Shown here: positions 26,268 to 34,996 of the stretch, piece after piece
Numbering within the stretch: the stretch's first letter is position 1
Layout: each line of letters begins with the position of its first letter
NCBI RefSeq assembly: GCF_025950525.1
Contig: NZ_JAPDGS010000003.1
Span: 248,001-312,000 of the forward strand
DNA length: 64,000 nt
Reading direction: 5' to 3'
Origin: Stagnihabitans lacustris
GTDB taxonomy: Bacteria > Pseudomonadota > Alphaproteobacteria > Rhodobacterales > Rhodobacteraceae
Made by a program: the position numbers and the translations under genes
The notes under the pieces: generated by a model
What the model saw: only the letters and a program-made list of their open reading frames with translations
What the model was told of the DNA's origin: nothing
The model's database searches: none

Positions 26268-28064
26268 GTGCTGGGCAAAGATCTGGAACCCGACGTGTCC
26301 CTGCGCAGCAAGATTGTCTCCCGTTATTTCAGCGGCCCCCTGGGGCGCGTGATCCTTCTGTCCGTTCCGGCCCAGAAATGGACCTATATCGGCGCGGGCC
26401 TGTCGATGATGGGGGTGGCCGCGGCCACCGCCGCCTCGGCTTGGATCATGCAAAGCTTTTTCGACGCCGTGGCCAAGCCCGAGGACCGCGGTCAGATCTG
26501 GATGGTGGCCGGCGCCATTACGGTGATCTTCCTGGCGCGGGGACTCTTTACCTTCCTGCAGGCGGTGCTTCTGGCCAAGGCGGGCAACCGGGTGGTGGCC
26601 GATATCCAGACCCGGATCTTCGCCAAGCTGATGCGGCAGGACTATGCTTTTTTCTCGGCCACCGAAAGTTCCGACATCCTGATGCGCCTGACCCAGGGCG
26701 CGACGGCGGCGCGGGCGATGATCGACCAGCTGGCCGTGGGTCTGGTGCGCGACCTTTTGACCTTTGTGGGCCTTGTGTCGGTCATGCTGTGGCAGCATGC
26801 GATCTTGTCTCTGATGTTTCTGGTGATCGGCCCCCTGGCGGCCATCGGCCTGCGTCTGGTGCTGCAGGCCGTGCGGCGGATCGCGGGGCGAGAGCTTGCC
26901 TCGATCGCCGATGTCTACCGCGTGCTGCAGGAATCCGCCGCCGGCATCCGCATCATCAAGGCCTTTGCCCTGGAGGATCTGATGAACGCCCGCATGGTCA
27001 AGGCCGTGCGAGAGACCGAAGCCCGCGCCAATGCCATGACCCGGGTCGGGGCGATCACCGTGCCGATGCTGGATATCCTGGCGGGCATGGCGATTGCGGC
27101 GATCCTTCTGGTGTCGACGACCTCGCTTTTGGGGGGCACGGTGACATCGCCCGGGCAGCTGATGTCCTTTGTGGCGGCGCTGCTCATGGCCTATGACCCG
27201 GCGCGGCGTCTGTCGCAAACCCGGGTGCAGATCGAGGGCAACATGGCCGGCGTGGCCATGATCTTTGACCTGATGGACCGGCCCGAACCTCTGACCGAGG
27301 CGCCCGACGCCAAGCCCCTGCCGCCTGCGCCTTTGGAGATCACCTTTGACGCCATGGGCTTTGCCTATGGGGACAAGGTCGCGATCCATCCCCTGACGCT
27401 GACTTGTGCGGCGGGCAAGACGACGGCGTTCGTCGGGCCTTCGGGGTCGGGGAAATCGACGCTGTTGAACCTGATCCTGCGCTTGCAGGACCCGACGACC
27501 GGGGTGCTGCGGATCGGCGGCCTGGACCTGCGTCAGGCGCAACTGGACAGCCTGCGCGGGGCGATTTCCTATGTCGGCCAAGAAACCTTCCTGTTTTCGA
27601 CCAGCCTGATGGAGAACATCCGTCTGGGTCGCCGCGATGCCACGGATGCCGAGGTGATAGCGGCCGCCAAGGTCGCCCAGGCGCATGAGTTCATCGACTT
27701 GCTGCCCGCCGGCTATCAGACCCCGGTGGGCGAGAATGGCGCCTTCCTGTCGGGCGGGCAAAAGCAGCGCATCGCGATTGCGCGGGCGGTGCTGAAGAAC
27801 GCGCCGATCCTGGTTTTGGACGAAGCGACAAGCGCCTTGGACAATATCTCGGAACGTGGGGTGCGCGATGGGCTTGCGGCCCTGTCCGAGGGGCGAACGA
27901 CCATCGTGGTCGCTCACCGCCTGTCGACGATCCAACACGCCGACCGGATCTGCTTTCTTGAAGGCGGGCGGGTGGTCGAGGACGGGACCTTTGACGACCT
28001 GCTGGCCAAGGGTGGCAAGTTCCGCGCCCTGCATGACGGCGCGGCGCAAGACCAAAGCGCGTAG
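26268..28064 (+). CDS. ABC transporter, exporter type (MsbA-like half transporter)
   Basis: A 598-residue half transporter with an N-terminal six-helix membrane domain and a C-terminal ATPase. Walker A GPSGSGKST, signature LSGGQKQRIAIARA, Walker B ILVLDEATSALD and H-loop VVAHRLST are intact. Organisation and length match lipid A/multidrug exporters of the MsbA type, acting as a homodimer in the inner membrane; the cargo is uncertain. The start is a GTG at 26268 with a poor ribosome site; a second in-frame GTG lies about nine codons later. Confidence 0.87.
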   Translation: MLGKDLEPDVSLRSKIVSRYFSGPLGRVILLSVPAQKWTYIGAGLSMMGVAAATAASAWIMQSFFDAVAKPEDRGQIWMVAGAITVIFLARGLFTFLQAVLLAKAGNRVVADIQTRIFAKLMRQDYAFFSATESSDILMRLTQGATAARAMIDQLAVGLVRDLLTFVGLVSVMLWQHAILSLMFLVIGPLAAIGLRLVLQAVRRIAGRELASIADVYRVLQESAAGIRIIKAFALEDLMNARMVKAVRETEARANAMTRVGAITVPMLDILAGMAIAAILLVSTTSLLGGTVTSPGQLMSFVAALLMAYDPARRLSQTRVQIEGNMAGVAMIFDLMDRPEPLTEAPDAKPLPPAPLEITFDAMGFAYGDKVAIHPLTLTCAAGKTTAFVGPSGSGKSTLLNLILRLQDPTTGVLRIGGLDLRQAQLDSLRGAISYVGQETFLFSTSLMENIRLGRRDATDAEVIAAAKVAQAHEFIDLLPAGYQTPVGENGAFLSGGQKQRIAIARAVLKNAPILVLDEATSALDNISERGVRDGLAALSEGRTTIVVAHRLSTIQHADRICFLEGGRVVEDGTFDDLLAKGGKFRALHDGAAQDQSA

Positions 28065-28090
28065 GACCCACTGGCGCAGGACTCCGGCGC

Positions 28091-28112
28091 GGCGGGATGA
28101 ATCCCGCCCTAC
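28091..28112 (-). repeat. GTAGGG stem-loop repeat, copy A
   Basis: On the minus strand it reads GTAGGGCGGGAT, TC, ATCCCGCC: an 8-bp stem preceded by GTAGGG. It supplies the TAG stop of the KbaZ-like gene and is inverted relative to copy B 47 bases away. Confidence 0.8.
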
Positions 28113-29419
28113 ACCATGGGGCCCGGGCGGGATCTTGGCCATACGGAAGGGGTTTTGCGTAGGGCGGGGTTCACCCCGCCGCCCCCTTTGCCGCCCCCCC
28201 TTGCCGCCCCGTCATAGATCGCCAGAACCCGCCCCACCGCCGCATCCAGCAGCCCCTCGGCCTTGGCGGCCGACAGCCCCTCGGACCAGACCGCGCCAAG
28301 GTGCTGGCTGACCAGGGTTTCCGGAATGTCGCGATCCCCCAGCCGGTCCAGCACCGCCCGCGCCGCCTGTTGCGCAGGGGCCTGGCCCCAGTAATACCGG
28401 ATGCGGTCGGAATAAGAGTAATGCCGCATCAGCCGCTGTTCCGCGGGCGTGCCGGGATAGTATTTCGCCCAATGCTTCGGGTCCTGGATCATCAGCGCCT
28501 CCATCGCGGGTTGGATGGCGGGCGGTTTCCCGTCCAGCTCTGCCGCGATCAGGTCCAGCCCATACAGCGCCTCACGCAGGGCAAAGGTCAGCCAGGGGCC
28601 GACCTTGAGGATGGCGAACCCGCCCGTCACAAGGGCGCGCAAGGCCGCCTCGGACTGGTAGTCGGTCGAATGAGCCTCGTAGATCATGCCAGGCAGGGTG
28701 TTCAGCCGCGCCGACAAAGCCTCGGCCTTGGCGGGCGCAAAGGGGACGACGTTCTGGTTGCCGAACTCGACTCCCGGCTGGACGACCAGGCCCAGCACGC
28801 GGTCGAACCCCAGCCCCGCCTTGGCAAAGGCCTCCCGGTGGATATCGACTGTCCGGGCCGCGGCATCCGGAGAGGTCACTTCCAGGCTGTCCACATGATG
28901 CAAGGCGCCGCCGGGGATCGGGACCTCGGTGCCGATGACATAGGCGGGGGCGCCATGTTTTTCGGCCACGGCGGCCAGACGGGCGGCCCTTTGGGCGGTG
29001 ATCTCGTCGGGCAGGGCCTCGGGTTCGCCCGCGCAGCCCATACTGCAATCCAGGTGGATCTTGGTGAAGCCCGCCGTGACGTAATCGGCCACCATCACCG
29101 CCGCGCGATCCAGCGCCTGATCCGCCGGCAGGTGCTTCCACGGGTTCGGTCCCAGGTGGTCGCCGCCCAGGATCAGATCGGCGGGGTCAAAGCCCTCGAC
29201 CGCGGCGATGTCCAGCACAAAGCGGCGGAAGTCCGCAGGCGTCATGCCGGTATAACCGCCGTCCTGGTTGACCTGGTTGCAGGTCGCCTCGATCAGCACG
29301 GGGCGACCCCTGCCTTGCCGCAGCGCCATGGCGATCACGCGGGGATGGGCCGAACAGACCGAGGTGATCCCCAGCGCGCCACGGTTCTGGGGAAGGGACA
29401 TCAGAAAGGGATGAGTCAT
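28109..29419 (-). CDS. KbaZ/GatZ family protein, probable D-tagatose-6-phosphate 4-epimerase
   Basis: A 436-residue TIM-barrel protein of the KbaZ/GatZ/AgaZ family. Motifs include ALGITSVCSAHP, EATCNQVNQDGGYTGM, GGDHLGPNPW, DCSMGCAG, EVPIPGGA and YEAHSTDYQ. The family was named for the tagatose-bisphosphate aldolase accessory subunit, but the Agrobacterium homologue is, as I recall, a D-tagatose-6-phosphate 4-epimerase (to fructose 6-phosphate). No catalytic KbaY/GatY gene is nearby, which favours the epimerase reading. The last 25 or so residues and the stop come from two intergenic repeat copies, so the natural C-terminus has been replaced. Strong AGGAGG site; divergent from the DeoR gene. 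Confidence 0.85.
   Translation of the reverse strand: MTHPFLMSLPQNRGALGITSVCSAHPRVIAMALRQGRGRPVLIEATCNQVNQDGGYTGMTPADFRRFVLDIAAVEGFDPADLILGGDHLGPNPWKHLPADQALDRAAVMVADYVTAGFTKIHLDCSMGCAGEPEALPDEITAQRAARLAAVAEKHGAPAYVIGTEVPIPGGALHHVDSLEVTSPDAAARTVDIHREAFAKAGLGFDRVLGLVVQPGVEFGNQNVVPFAPAKAEALSARLNTLPGMIYEAHSTDYQSEAALRALVTGGFAILKVGPWLTFALREALYGLDLIAAELDGKPPAIQPAMEALMIQDPKHWAKYYPGTPAEQRLMRHYSYSDRIRYYWGQAPAQQAARAVLDRLGDRDIPETLVSQHLGAVWSEGLSAAKAEGLLDAAVGRVLAIYDGAARGGGKGGGGVNPALRKTPSVWPRSRPGPMV
28159..28180 (+). repeat. GTAGGG stem-loop repeat, copy B
   Basis: GTAGGGCGGGGT, TC, ACCCCGCC: same family as 28091-28112 in opposite orientation. On the minus strand it is translated within the KbaZ-like tail (GGVNPALR). 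Confidence 0.8.
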
Positions 29420-29430
29420 GGGAACCTCCT

Positions 29431-29460
29431 GTAACGATCAGTAACGATCAGAAATACGAT
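29431..29460. promoter_or_regulatory. Tandem 10-bp operator candidate
   Basis: GTAACGATCA is repeated exactly at 29431-29440 and 29441-29450, with a degenerate third copy (GAAATACGAT) at 29451-29460. It lies between the divergent KbaZ-like and DeoR-family genes, overlapping the likely KbaZ promoter, and abuts the DeoR -35 box. A good candidate binding site for the DeoR-type regulator. Confidence 0.55.
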
Positions 29461-29487
29461 TGACAAGGATCATCTTGCCCCTATCCT
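29460..29487 (+). promoter_or_regulatory. Promoter of the DeoR-family gene, possibly leaderless
   Basis: TTGACA at 29460-29465 and TATCCT at 29482-29487, 16 bases apart. The expected transcription start falls at about 29494-29495, the start codon itself, and no Shine-Dalgarno sequence precedes the ATG. Confidence 0.45.
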
Positions 29488-29494
29488 TGACGCC

Positions 29495-30259
29495 ATGAAA
29501 CCCACCCGCGCCGCCCTGATCCGCCGCTACCTGCATGAAAACGGCCCCTCCTCGCTTGCGGCTCTGTCCGAGGCGACGGGCGCGTCGCTGCCGACGCTGC
29601 GCCGCGACCTGACCGAGATGGCGCAACAGGGCATCGTGACCCGCGACCATGGCGGGGCGGCGCTGGCGGAAACCCACCTGCGCGAGGCGGCGTTCGAAGC
29701 GCGCGAGAACCAGGCCCTGGCCGAGAAACGTGCCATTGCCGCCGCCGCCCATGCCCTGCTGACCCCCGGCGCCACGGTCTTTCTGGACGCGGGGACGACG
29801 GTCCTGCAACTGGCCCGCCGCATCCGCGCCGAACCTCTGGCCCTGTCGGTTTTCACCAACTGCCTGCCCATCGCACAGACCTTGGCCGAGGCGCCGGGCG
29901 TCAAGGTCACTCTGCTGGGGGGCGCCTATCGGCCCGAAAATGCCTCGATCACCGGACCGCTGGCCGAAGCCATGCTGGAGAGCCTTTGGGTCCAGCACCT
30001 GTTCCTCGGCTGTGGCGCGATTTCGGATGACCTGACCCTGTCGTCGGCCGATGAATCCGAGGCGCGGTTGAACGCTCGCATGATCGCCCGGGCCGCGCAG
30101 GCGACGCTTTTGGCCGACCCGTCCAAGTTCGGGCCGCGCCTGACCTATGGGTTTGCCGGGGCGGGCGCCCTGACACGCATCATCTCGACCGACCTGCCCC
30201 CCGAGACTGCCGCCGCGATCCGCGCCGCCGGTCCCCAATTGATCCTGACCCTATCCTGA
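29495..30259 (+). CDS. DeoR family transcriptional regulator
   Basis: A 254-residue repressor with an N-terminal winged HTH (ALSEATGASLPTLRRDLTEMAQQG, residues about 22-45) and a C-terminal DeoR sensor domain of the phospho-sugar-binding ISOCOT fold (FLDAGTTVLQLAR, FTNCLPIAQTL, LGGAYRPENAS). Members respond to sugar phosphates. It is divergent from the KbaZ-like gene and 13 bases upstream of the SIS isomerase gene, and probably controls both through the tandem repeat at 29431-29460. Confidence 0.88.
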   Translation: MKPTRAALIRRYLHENGPSSLAALSEATGASLPTLRRDLTEMAQQGIVTRDHGGAALAETHLREAAFEARENQALAEKRAIAAAAHALLTPGATVFLDAGTTVLQLARRIRAEPLALSVFTNCLPIAQTLAEAPGVKVTLLGGAYRPENASITGPLAEAMLESLWVQHLFLGCGAISDDLTLSSADESEARLNARMIARAAQATLLADPSKFGPRLTYGFAGAGALTRIISTDLPPETAAAIRAAGPQLILTLS

Positions 30260-30272
30260 CCCGGAGCCTGCC

Positions 30273-31214
30273 ATGAACGTCACCGAAAAAGTCATCCGCG
30301 AACAGTTCCCCTTTTGGGCGGGGGCTGCAAGCCAACCCCTGCCCGAGATCACGCAAAGAACCGTGGTCGTGGTGGGCTGCGGCACGTCCTATTACCTGGC
30401 GCAGACCATCGCGGCGGGGTTCAACGAACAGGGCCGCCGTGCCATCGCCGTGCCCGGCGCGGAATGGGCGCGGCGGATGGGAAGCTATCTTGCCGACCGC
30501 GCCGATACGCTGGTGATCGGCCTGTCGCGGTCGGGCACCACGACGGAAACGGTGCAGGCGATCCAGGCCTCTCGGGCTGCGGGCCTGCCGACGCTGGCCG
30601 TGTCTTGCGAGGCGGGGTCGACGATCCTGCAGGCCGCCGACCGGGCGATCTATCTGCCGACCCATGCGGACGAAGGCATCGTCATGTCGGTTTCGGCCAG
30701 CCTGATGTTGATTGCCGGGCTGCGGCTGGCGGGCATCACCCCGGCGCGGGCGGCGGAAGCTGCGACCGCCCTAGCCGCGGTCGAGCGCGCCGATGACCTG
30801 CTGCGCGGGCGGACGCATTTTGTCTATCTCGGCGCCGGGGCGATGTATGGCGCGGCACAAGAAGGCGGGCTGAAGCTGATGGAGATGTCGATCAGCTTTT
30901 CCCAGGCCTTTCACCCGCTGGAATACCGCCACGGGCCGATCTCGCTGATCGACGAAGGGTCTTTGGTCGTGATGCTGTATTCCGCCGAAACGGCAGAGGA
31001 AGAGGCCAAGGTCATCGCCGACGTCCGCGCCAAGGGGGCACGGGTGATCGGCTTTGGCGGGCCGGGCGATCTGTCGGTGGCCTTGGCCTCCAAAGGCCCG
31101 GCGCGGGCGGTCGAGGTTCTGCCCGCGCTGCAGCTGTTGGGCGAGAAGGTGGCGCTGCTGAAAGGCTTGGACACGTCGCAGCCCCGCCACCTGACCAAGG
31201 TCGTGACGCTGTAA
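30273..31214 (+). CDS. SIS domain sugar-phosphate isomerase/deaminase (AgaS/GlmS-like)
   Basis: A 313-residue protein with two SIS domains: VVVGCGTSYYLAQ and GLSRSGTTTETVQA in the first, VYLGAGAMYGAAQEGGLK and the FHPLEYRHGP segment in the second. It lacks the glutaminase domain of GlmS and resembles AgaS, which deaminates and isomerises galactosamine 6-phosphate to tagatose 6-phosphate. That product would fit the neighbouring KbaZ-like enzyme, but the substrate is inferred. GGAG precedes the ATG; co-directional with the DeoR gene. Confidence 0.78.
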   Translation: MNVTEKVIREQFPFWAGAASQPLPEITQRTVVVVGCGTSYYLAQTIAAGFNEQGRRAIAVPGAEWARRMGSYLADRADTLVIGLSRSGTTTETVQAIQASRAAGLPTLAVSCEAGSTILQAADRAIYLPTHADEGIVMSVSASLMLIAGLRLAGITPARAAEAATALAAVERADDLLRGRTHFVYLGAGAMYGAAQEGGLKLMEMSISFSQAFHPLEYRHGPISLIDEGSLVVMLYSAETAEEEAKVIADVRAKGARVIGFGGPGDLSVALASKGPARAVEVLPALQLLGEKVALLKGLDTSQPRHLTKVVTL

Positions 31215-31247
31215 CGGCCAGATCGGCGGCCCCCGTCAAGCCGGGGT

Positions 31248-32048
31248 TCACCAGACCGTCAGCCCGCCATCCACCGCCAGCACCGCCCCGGTGATCAGGC
31301 TGGCCGCCGGAGAGGCCAGGAACAGCACCGCCGCCGCCACCTCGTCCGGCCGCCCCATCCGCCCCATCGGCGTATCGGCCAGCCAGACCGGGATGCGCGC
31401 CTGGTTCTCGGCCACGGCCAGAACCATGGGCGTCTCGATATAGGTCGGCGCCACGGCATTGACCCGCAACCCATGCGGCGCCCATTCCGCCGCAAGGTTG
31501 CGCGTCAGGTGATGGACCGCCGCCTTCGAGGTGTTGTAGGCCGTCTGCGCCTGGGGCCGGTTGACGATGGTCCCGGACATGCTGCCGATGTTGACGATGA
31601 CCCCGCGCTTGGCGGCGATCATCGCCCGGCCAAAAGCGCGGGCGCACCAGAAGACGCCGTTGACATTGACCTCCATCATCAGGCGCCATTCCGCGTCGGA
31701 AAGGTCCTGGGCCGAGGTCCCGTTGCGCCCCACACCGGCGTTGTTGATCAGGATGCTGGGCACCCAGTTTTCAGAAGGGGCGCCGGTTTCAGAAGTAACC
31801 CCGGCAAGTTCCGCCGCGCAGGCCTCCATCCGCGCGGGGTCGGTCACATCGCCCTGAATGGCGCGGGCCTGCATCCCCTTGGCGCGCAACGACTCTGCCG
31901 CGGCCTCGGCGTCCTCGAGCCGGGGCTCCAGGATCACCAGCCGCGCGCCGGCCTCACCCAGGGCTTCGGCACAGGCAAGGCCGATGCCGCGGCCTCCACC
32001 GGTGACGAGGGCGGTTTCTCCCTCCAACCGAAAGCGTTCCAGATACAT
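31248..32048 (-). CDS. SDR oxidoreductase, galactitol 2-dehydrogenase-like
   Basis: A 266-residue short-chain dehydrogenase. Cofactor motif TGGGRGIG, NNAGVG, catalytic YNTSK with the preceding Ser in GSMSGTIVNRPQ. That segment, the TPMGRMG stretch and the terminal AVDGGLTVW closely recall galactitol dehydrogenase of Rhodobacter sphaeroides, which gives L-tagatose from galactitol. The start ATG overlaps the stop of the upstream SDR by one base, and the gene ends the kinase-SDR-SDR operon. NAD dependence is likely. Confidence 0.82.
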   Translation of the reverse strand: MYLERFRLEGETALVTGGGRGIGLACAEALGEAGARLVILEPRLEDAEAAAESLRAKGMQARAIQGDVTDPARMEACAAELAGVTSETGAPSENWVPSILINNAGVGRNGTSAQDLSDAEWRLMMEVNVNGVFWCARAFGRAMIAAKRGVIVNIGSMSGTIVNRPQAQTAYNTSKAAVHHLTRNLAAEWAPHGLRVNAVAPTYIETPMVLAVAENQARIPVWLADTPMGRMGRPDEVAAAVLFLASPAASLITGAVLAVDGGLTVW

Positions 32049-32770
32049 CAGATGTCAAAGGCTGCGGGCAGGATGATGATGTCGCGGATCGTGACGGTCC
32101 GCGGGCGCGACAGGATAAAGACGGCGGCCGCGCCGATCTCTTCGGCGCCCAACAGCGCGCCATCGGCCTTGGCCTTGGCCAGACGTTCCGGCAGCCAGTC
32201 CTTCAACAGCGCGGTTTCCACCGGCCCCGGCGACAGCTCGCCCACCCGGATGCCATGCTTCAACACCTGCCGCCGCACGGCGTTCACAAAGGCCGTGACG
32301 GCGTGTTTCGAGGCGGTGTAGATCGGCTCCCAGACCACCGGTGTATGACCCGCAACCGAGGATGTCGCAAGGATATCGCCGGTCCCGCGCTCGATCATGT
32401 GGGGCAAGATGCGGTGGATACAGCGGAAGACCGCGTTGATGTTCAGATACAGCATCCGGTCCCAGGCATCGGCATCGCCGGTCCAGACCTCACCGGCGAT
32501 ATAGGCGCCGGCATTGGCGTGAAAGACGTCAAGATGGGGAACCTGCGCCAGGATCTTGGGCAAGATCTGGTCGATCGAGGCCGGGTCCAGCAGGTCGGCG
32601 ACCAGCGGCAGGGCTTTCGGCCCCAGGTCAGCGCAGACTTGTGCCAGTGCCGCTTCGTCGCGGTCGATCAGGACGACGGTCGCGCCTTCGGCCAGATAGG
32701 CCTTGACGCAGGCAAGCCCGATGCCCGAGGCGGCTCCGGTGATGGCGATGTTCTTGGCGGTCAGGGTCAT
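32048..32770 (-). CDS. SDR oxidoreductase, ribitol dehydrogenase-like
   Basis: A 240-residue short-chain dehydrogenase: TGAASGIG loop, HANAGAY in place of NNAG, catalytic YTASK with the Ser in [10 protein letters not shown]. The [11 protein letters not shown] and GPVETALL regions resemble ribitol/polyol 2-dehydrogenases. It sits between the PfkB kinase (ATGA overlap) and the galactitol-dehydrogenase-like gene. It probably oxidises a second polyol to a ketose; which one is unknown. Confidence 0.8.
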   Translation of the reverse strand: MTLTAKNIAITGAASGIGLACVKAYLAEGATVVLIDRDEAALAQVCADLGPKALPLVADLLDPASIDQILPKILAQVPHLDVFHANAGAYIAGEVWTGDADAWDRMLYLNINAVFRCIHRILPHMIERGTGDILATSSVAGHTPVVWEPIYTASKHAVTAFVNAVRRQVLKHGIRVGELSPGPVETALLKDWLPERLAKAKADGALLGAEEIGAAAVFILSRPRTVTIRDIIILPAAFDI

Positions 32771-33723
32771 GTGGGGTCCTTTTCAGCGATAAAGCGGGTG
32801 AGGTCGGCCAGGGTGCCCGCGCCCTCCATCGGGCCAAGGCAGGTGACATTGCGGGCGCCCGCGGCGGCGGCCAGTTGCAGCGGGTTGGCCAGGCCCAGGC
32901 GGCGGGCGGTCAGATAGGCCGCGCCAAAGCAGTCGCCCGCGCCGGTCGGGTCGACCTCGGTGACGGCAAAGGCGGGTTGGTCGATGCGCGTGTCGGCGGT
33001 GAACAGCGTGGCCCCCTGATCGCCGCGTTTCAGCACGATTTCCGGGACCACGGCCAGCAGGGCCGCGACCGCCTCGGCCTCTGATGCCTCTGGCAGGCCC
33101 GCGGCCAGTTGCAGTTCGGACCCCGAGGGGAGCAGAAGATCGGCCTGCGCCACGACCTGCGCAAGGCGGGCGGCGGTGTCAGGCGTCATCAGTTCCTTGC
33201 GCAGGTTGGGGTCCAGCGACAGGCTGCCGCCGCGGGCCTTGACCACGGGAATGGCCTCTTGCAGCAGCGCCCACAGATGCGGGATGGCAAAGGCCGACCC
33301 CATGACATGCAGATGCCCCGCGCGTGCCACCAGCGCCCGGGCCGCGTCCGTCATGGCGATCTGACCGGCGGCGGAATGGGCGATGTTGAAGACGAAATCC
33401 CGGCCTTTGTCGGGGCGATAGCGGACAAAGGCCGTCCCGGTGGGCAAGGTCGGATGGATGCTGACGGCCGAGACATCGGCGCCATCCGCGCGCAGGCGGT
33501 CGGTGTTCAGCCGGCCAAAGTCGTCATCACCGACGCAGGCGACGATCCCCGCCTGACCGCCCAACCGCGCACATTGCGATATGAAGATGGCAGGCGCCCC
33601 GCTGGCAAAGGGGCCGCGCAGGTCAAGGGCCTGGCCAAAGCCGTGGCCGGGGGTGGTTGCCATGATCTCGACGAGGATTTCGCCGAAGGTGATGGTGGGG
33701 CCGAGGGTGTCGGAAGAGAGCAT
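32767..33723 (-). CDS. PfkB family carbohydrate kinase, probable tagatose kinase
   Basis: A 318-residue ribokinase-fold kinase. N-terminal [29 protein letters not shown], and the catalytic [13 protein letters not shown] motif near residue 257 are complete. In the setting of polyol dehydrogenases and a tagatose-6-phosphate enzyme, phosphorylation of D-tagatose or a similar ketohexose is the best inference. The ATG at 33723 gives a normal PfkB N-terminus; an in-frame TTG at 33768 is an alternative. First gene of the kinase-SDR-SDR operon, downstream of an ACGTGCAACATAT motif. Confidence 0.82.
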   Translation of the reverse strand: MLSSDTLGPTITFGEILVEIMATTPGHGFGQALDLRGPFASGAPAIFISQCARLGGQAGIVACVGDDDFGRLNTDRLRADGADVSAVSIHPTLPTGTAFVRYRPDKGRDFVFNIAHSAAGQIAMTDAARALVARAGHLHVMGSAFAIPHLWALLQEAIPVVKARGGSLSLDPNLRKELMTPDTAARLAQVVAQADLLLPSGSELQLAAGLPEASEAEAVAALLAVVPEIVLKRGDQGATLFTADTRIDQPAFAVTEVDPTGAGDCFGAAYLTARRLGLANPLQLAAAAGARNVTCLGPMEGAGTLADLTRFIAEKDPT

Positions 33724-33806
33724 GGGGCCGGGTCCAAAAAGCGCCTTGCGGCGGGTGGGGTCCGGCAACCCTATGATTCGCCGTCACGGTAGCCGGATTT
33801 GTCATG

Positions 33807-33819
33807 ACGTGCAACATAT
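33807..33819. promoter_or_regulatory. ACGTGCAACATAT motif, copy 1
   Basis: This 13-base sequence upstream of the PfkB kinase operon recurs exactly, in reverse, at 35893-35905 upstream of the epimerase gene. Shared operator of the local ROK or AraC regulator is the likely role. Confidence 0.45.
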
Positions 33820-33823
33820 CCCG

Positions 33824-34933
33824 TCACGATGGGGTGGCTTCCCCGGTCAGGGCGCGCTGATGCATCATCGCAGCCGCACCAAAGGCCGCGCCATAGGGGC
33901 TGTCCGGGGCCAGGTCGATGGGCGGCAGGGCAAAGCTGTGCGACTGCGCCGCCACCCGATGCGCCTGAACCCGCGCCGCCACCAAGGGATAAAGCGCCGC
34001 CACCGACCCGCCCAGGATCACGCGGTCGGCGTCAATGATCCGACAGGTCTGGGTCAGCGCAAAAGCCAGGGTCTGCGCCCAATCCTCGGCGATCAGCACC
34101 GCGCGGGGCTCTCGGTCGGCCACGGCGGTCAGAAAGGCGGGCAGGCCGCCGCCATAGTCGGCCATCAACCGGCCCAGGCCCAGACGGCTTTCGACGCCGG
34201 GACCATTCGGCCCCAGTTGCATATGGCCGATCTCGCCGGCCAGGCCACCGCCGCCGCGAAACAGCCGCCCGTCGATCAGGATGCCGCCGCCCACCCCGGT
34301 CTCCATGTTGACCAGCAAAGTGACCCCCGGCGCGGCCATCCGGCGGCCCCATGTCACCCCCAGCGCAAAGGCGTTGGCGTCGTTTTCCACCTGCAGCGGC
34401 AGGGCATCCGGCAGCCGCCCCACCTGCCGCGCCAGCGCCGCAAGGTCCAGGTCACGCCAGCCCAGAAGCGGCGCCAGCCGCAGCCCTCCGGTCCGGTCCA
34501 TCTGCGCCGGAACCGCGATGCCGATCCCCGCAAGCCGCGGCGGCCGCCCCGCCAAGTCCAGCGCCCGGGCCAGGCCGGTTTCGGGCGAGGCGCCGTCGAA
34601 ATCCAGGGTCTCGGCCCGCAGAACCCGGGCGGAAAAGTCCAGTTCGACCACCGAAATATGCTCGACCCCGATTTCCAGACCCAGAAACCGCATCGCCTCG
34701 GGGATCAGGTCCAACAGGATGCCGGGCCGCCCCGGACCGGGTGTCGGCGCGGGCTCTGAGGTTTCGCGCACCAATCCGCGGTCCAGGAGCCCCGCGATGA
34801 TATGCCCCGCAGAAGACCGGTTCAGCCCCAAAACCCGCGCCAAATCGGCGCGCGACAGCCGCCCGGCCTCATAAATCGCACGAAGCGCGGCCTTTTCGCT
34901 GGGCAGATCGGGCAGGCGGGGGGCGTTGTGCAT
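33824..34933 (-). CDS. ROK family transcriptional regulator (sugar-locus)
   Basis: A 369-residue ROK protein with an N-terminal HTH (LSRADLARVLGLNRSSAGHIIAGL, about residues 27-50) and a sugar-kinase-like body: VENDANAFALG, NMETGVGGGILIDG and GLAGEIGHMQLG. The usual ROK zinc-binding Cys cluster is absent; the segment after GHMQLG reads NGPGVESRLGLG. ATG at 34933 is chosen; an ATG at 34993, just after the epimerase stop, is also possible. Likely senses a sugar made by the neighbouring enzymes and represses the flanking operons. Confidence 0.82.
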   Translation of the reverse strand: MHNAPRLPDLPSEKAALRAIYEAGRLSRADLARVLGLNRSSAGHIIAGLLDRGLVRETSEPAPTPGPGRPGILLDLIPEAMRFLGLEIGVEHISVVELDFSARVLRAETLDFDGASPETGLARALDLAGRPPRLAGIGIAVPAQMDRTGGLRLAPLLGWRDLDLAALARQVGRLPDALPLQVENDANAFALGVTWGRRMAAPGVTLLVNMETGVGGGILIDGRLFRGGGGLAGEIGHMQLGPNGPGVESRLGLGRLMADYGGGLPAFLTAVADREPRAVLIAEDWAQTLAFALTQTCRIIDADRVILGGSVAALYPLVAARVQAHRVAAQSHSFALPPIDLAPDSPYGAAFGAAAMMHQRALTGEATPS

Positions 34934-34996
34934 CACGGCAGAATTGGCCCGCGGGGGGCTTTGGTCAAGGCGGCTTCGGTCCAGGCCGGGCATTGG

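Noticed and set aside
26055..28142. A 695-codon open frame on the minus strand
   Set aside because: Antisense to the complete MsbA-like gene; no motifs. The in-frame part at its end only reads the YdcH gene out of phase.
28109..29419. Complete tagatose-bisphosphate aldolase (KbaYZ or GatYZ)
   Set aside because: The catalytic Y subunit is not found in the window; the KbaZ-like protein more likely acts alone as an epimerase.
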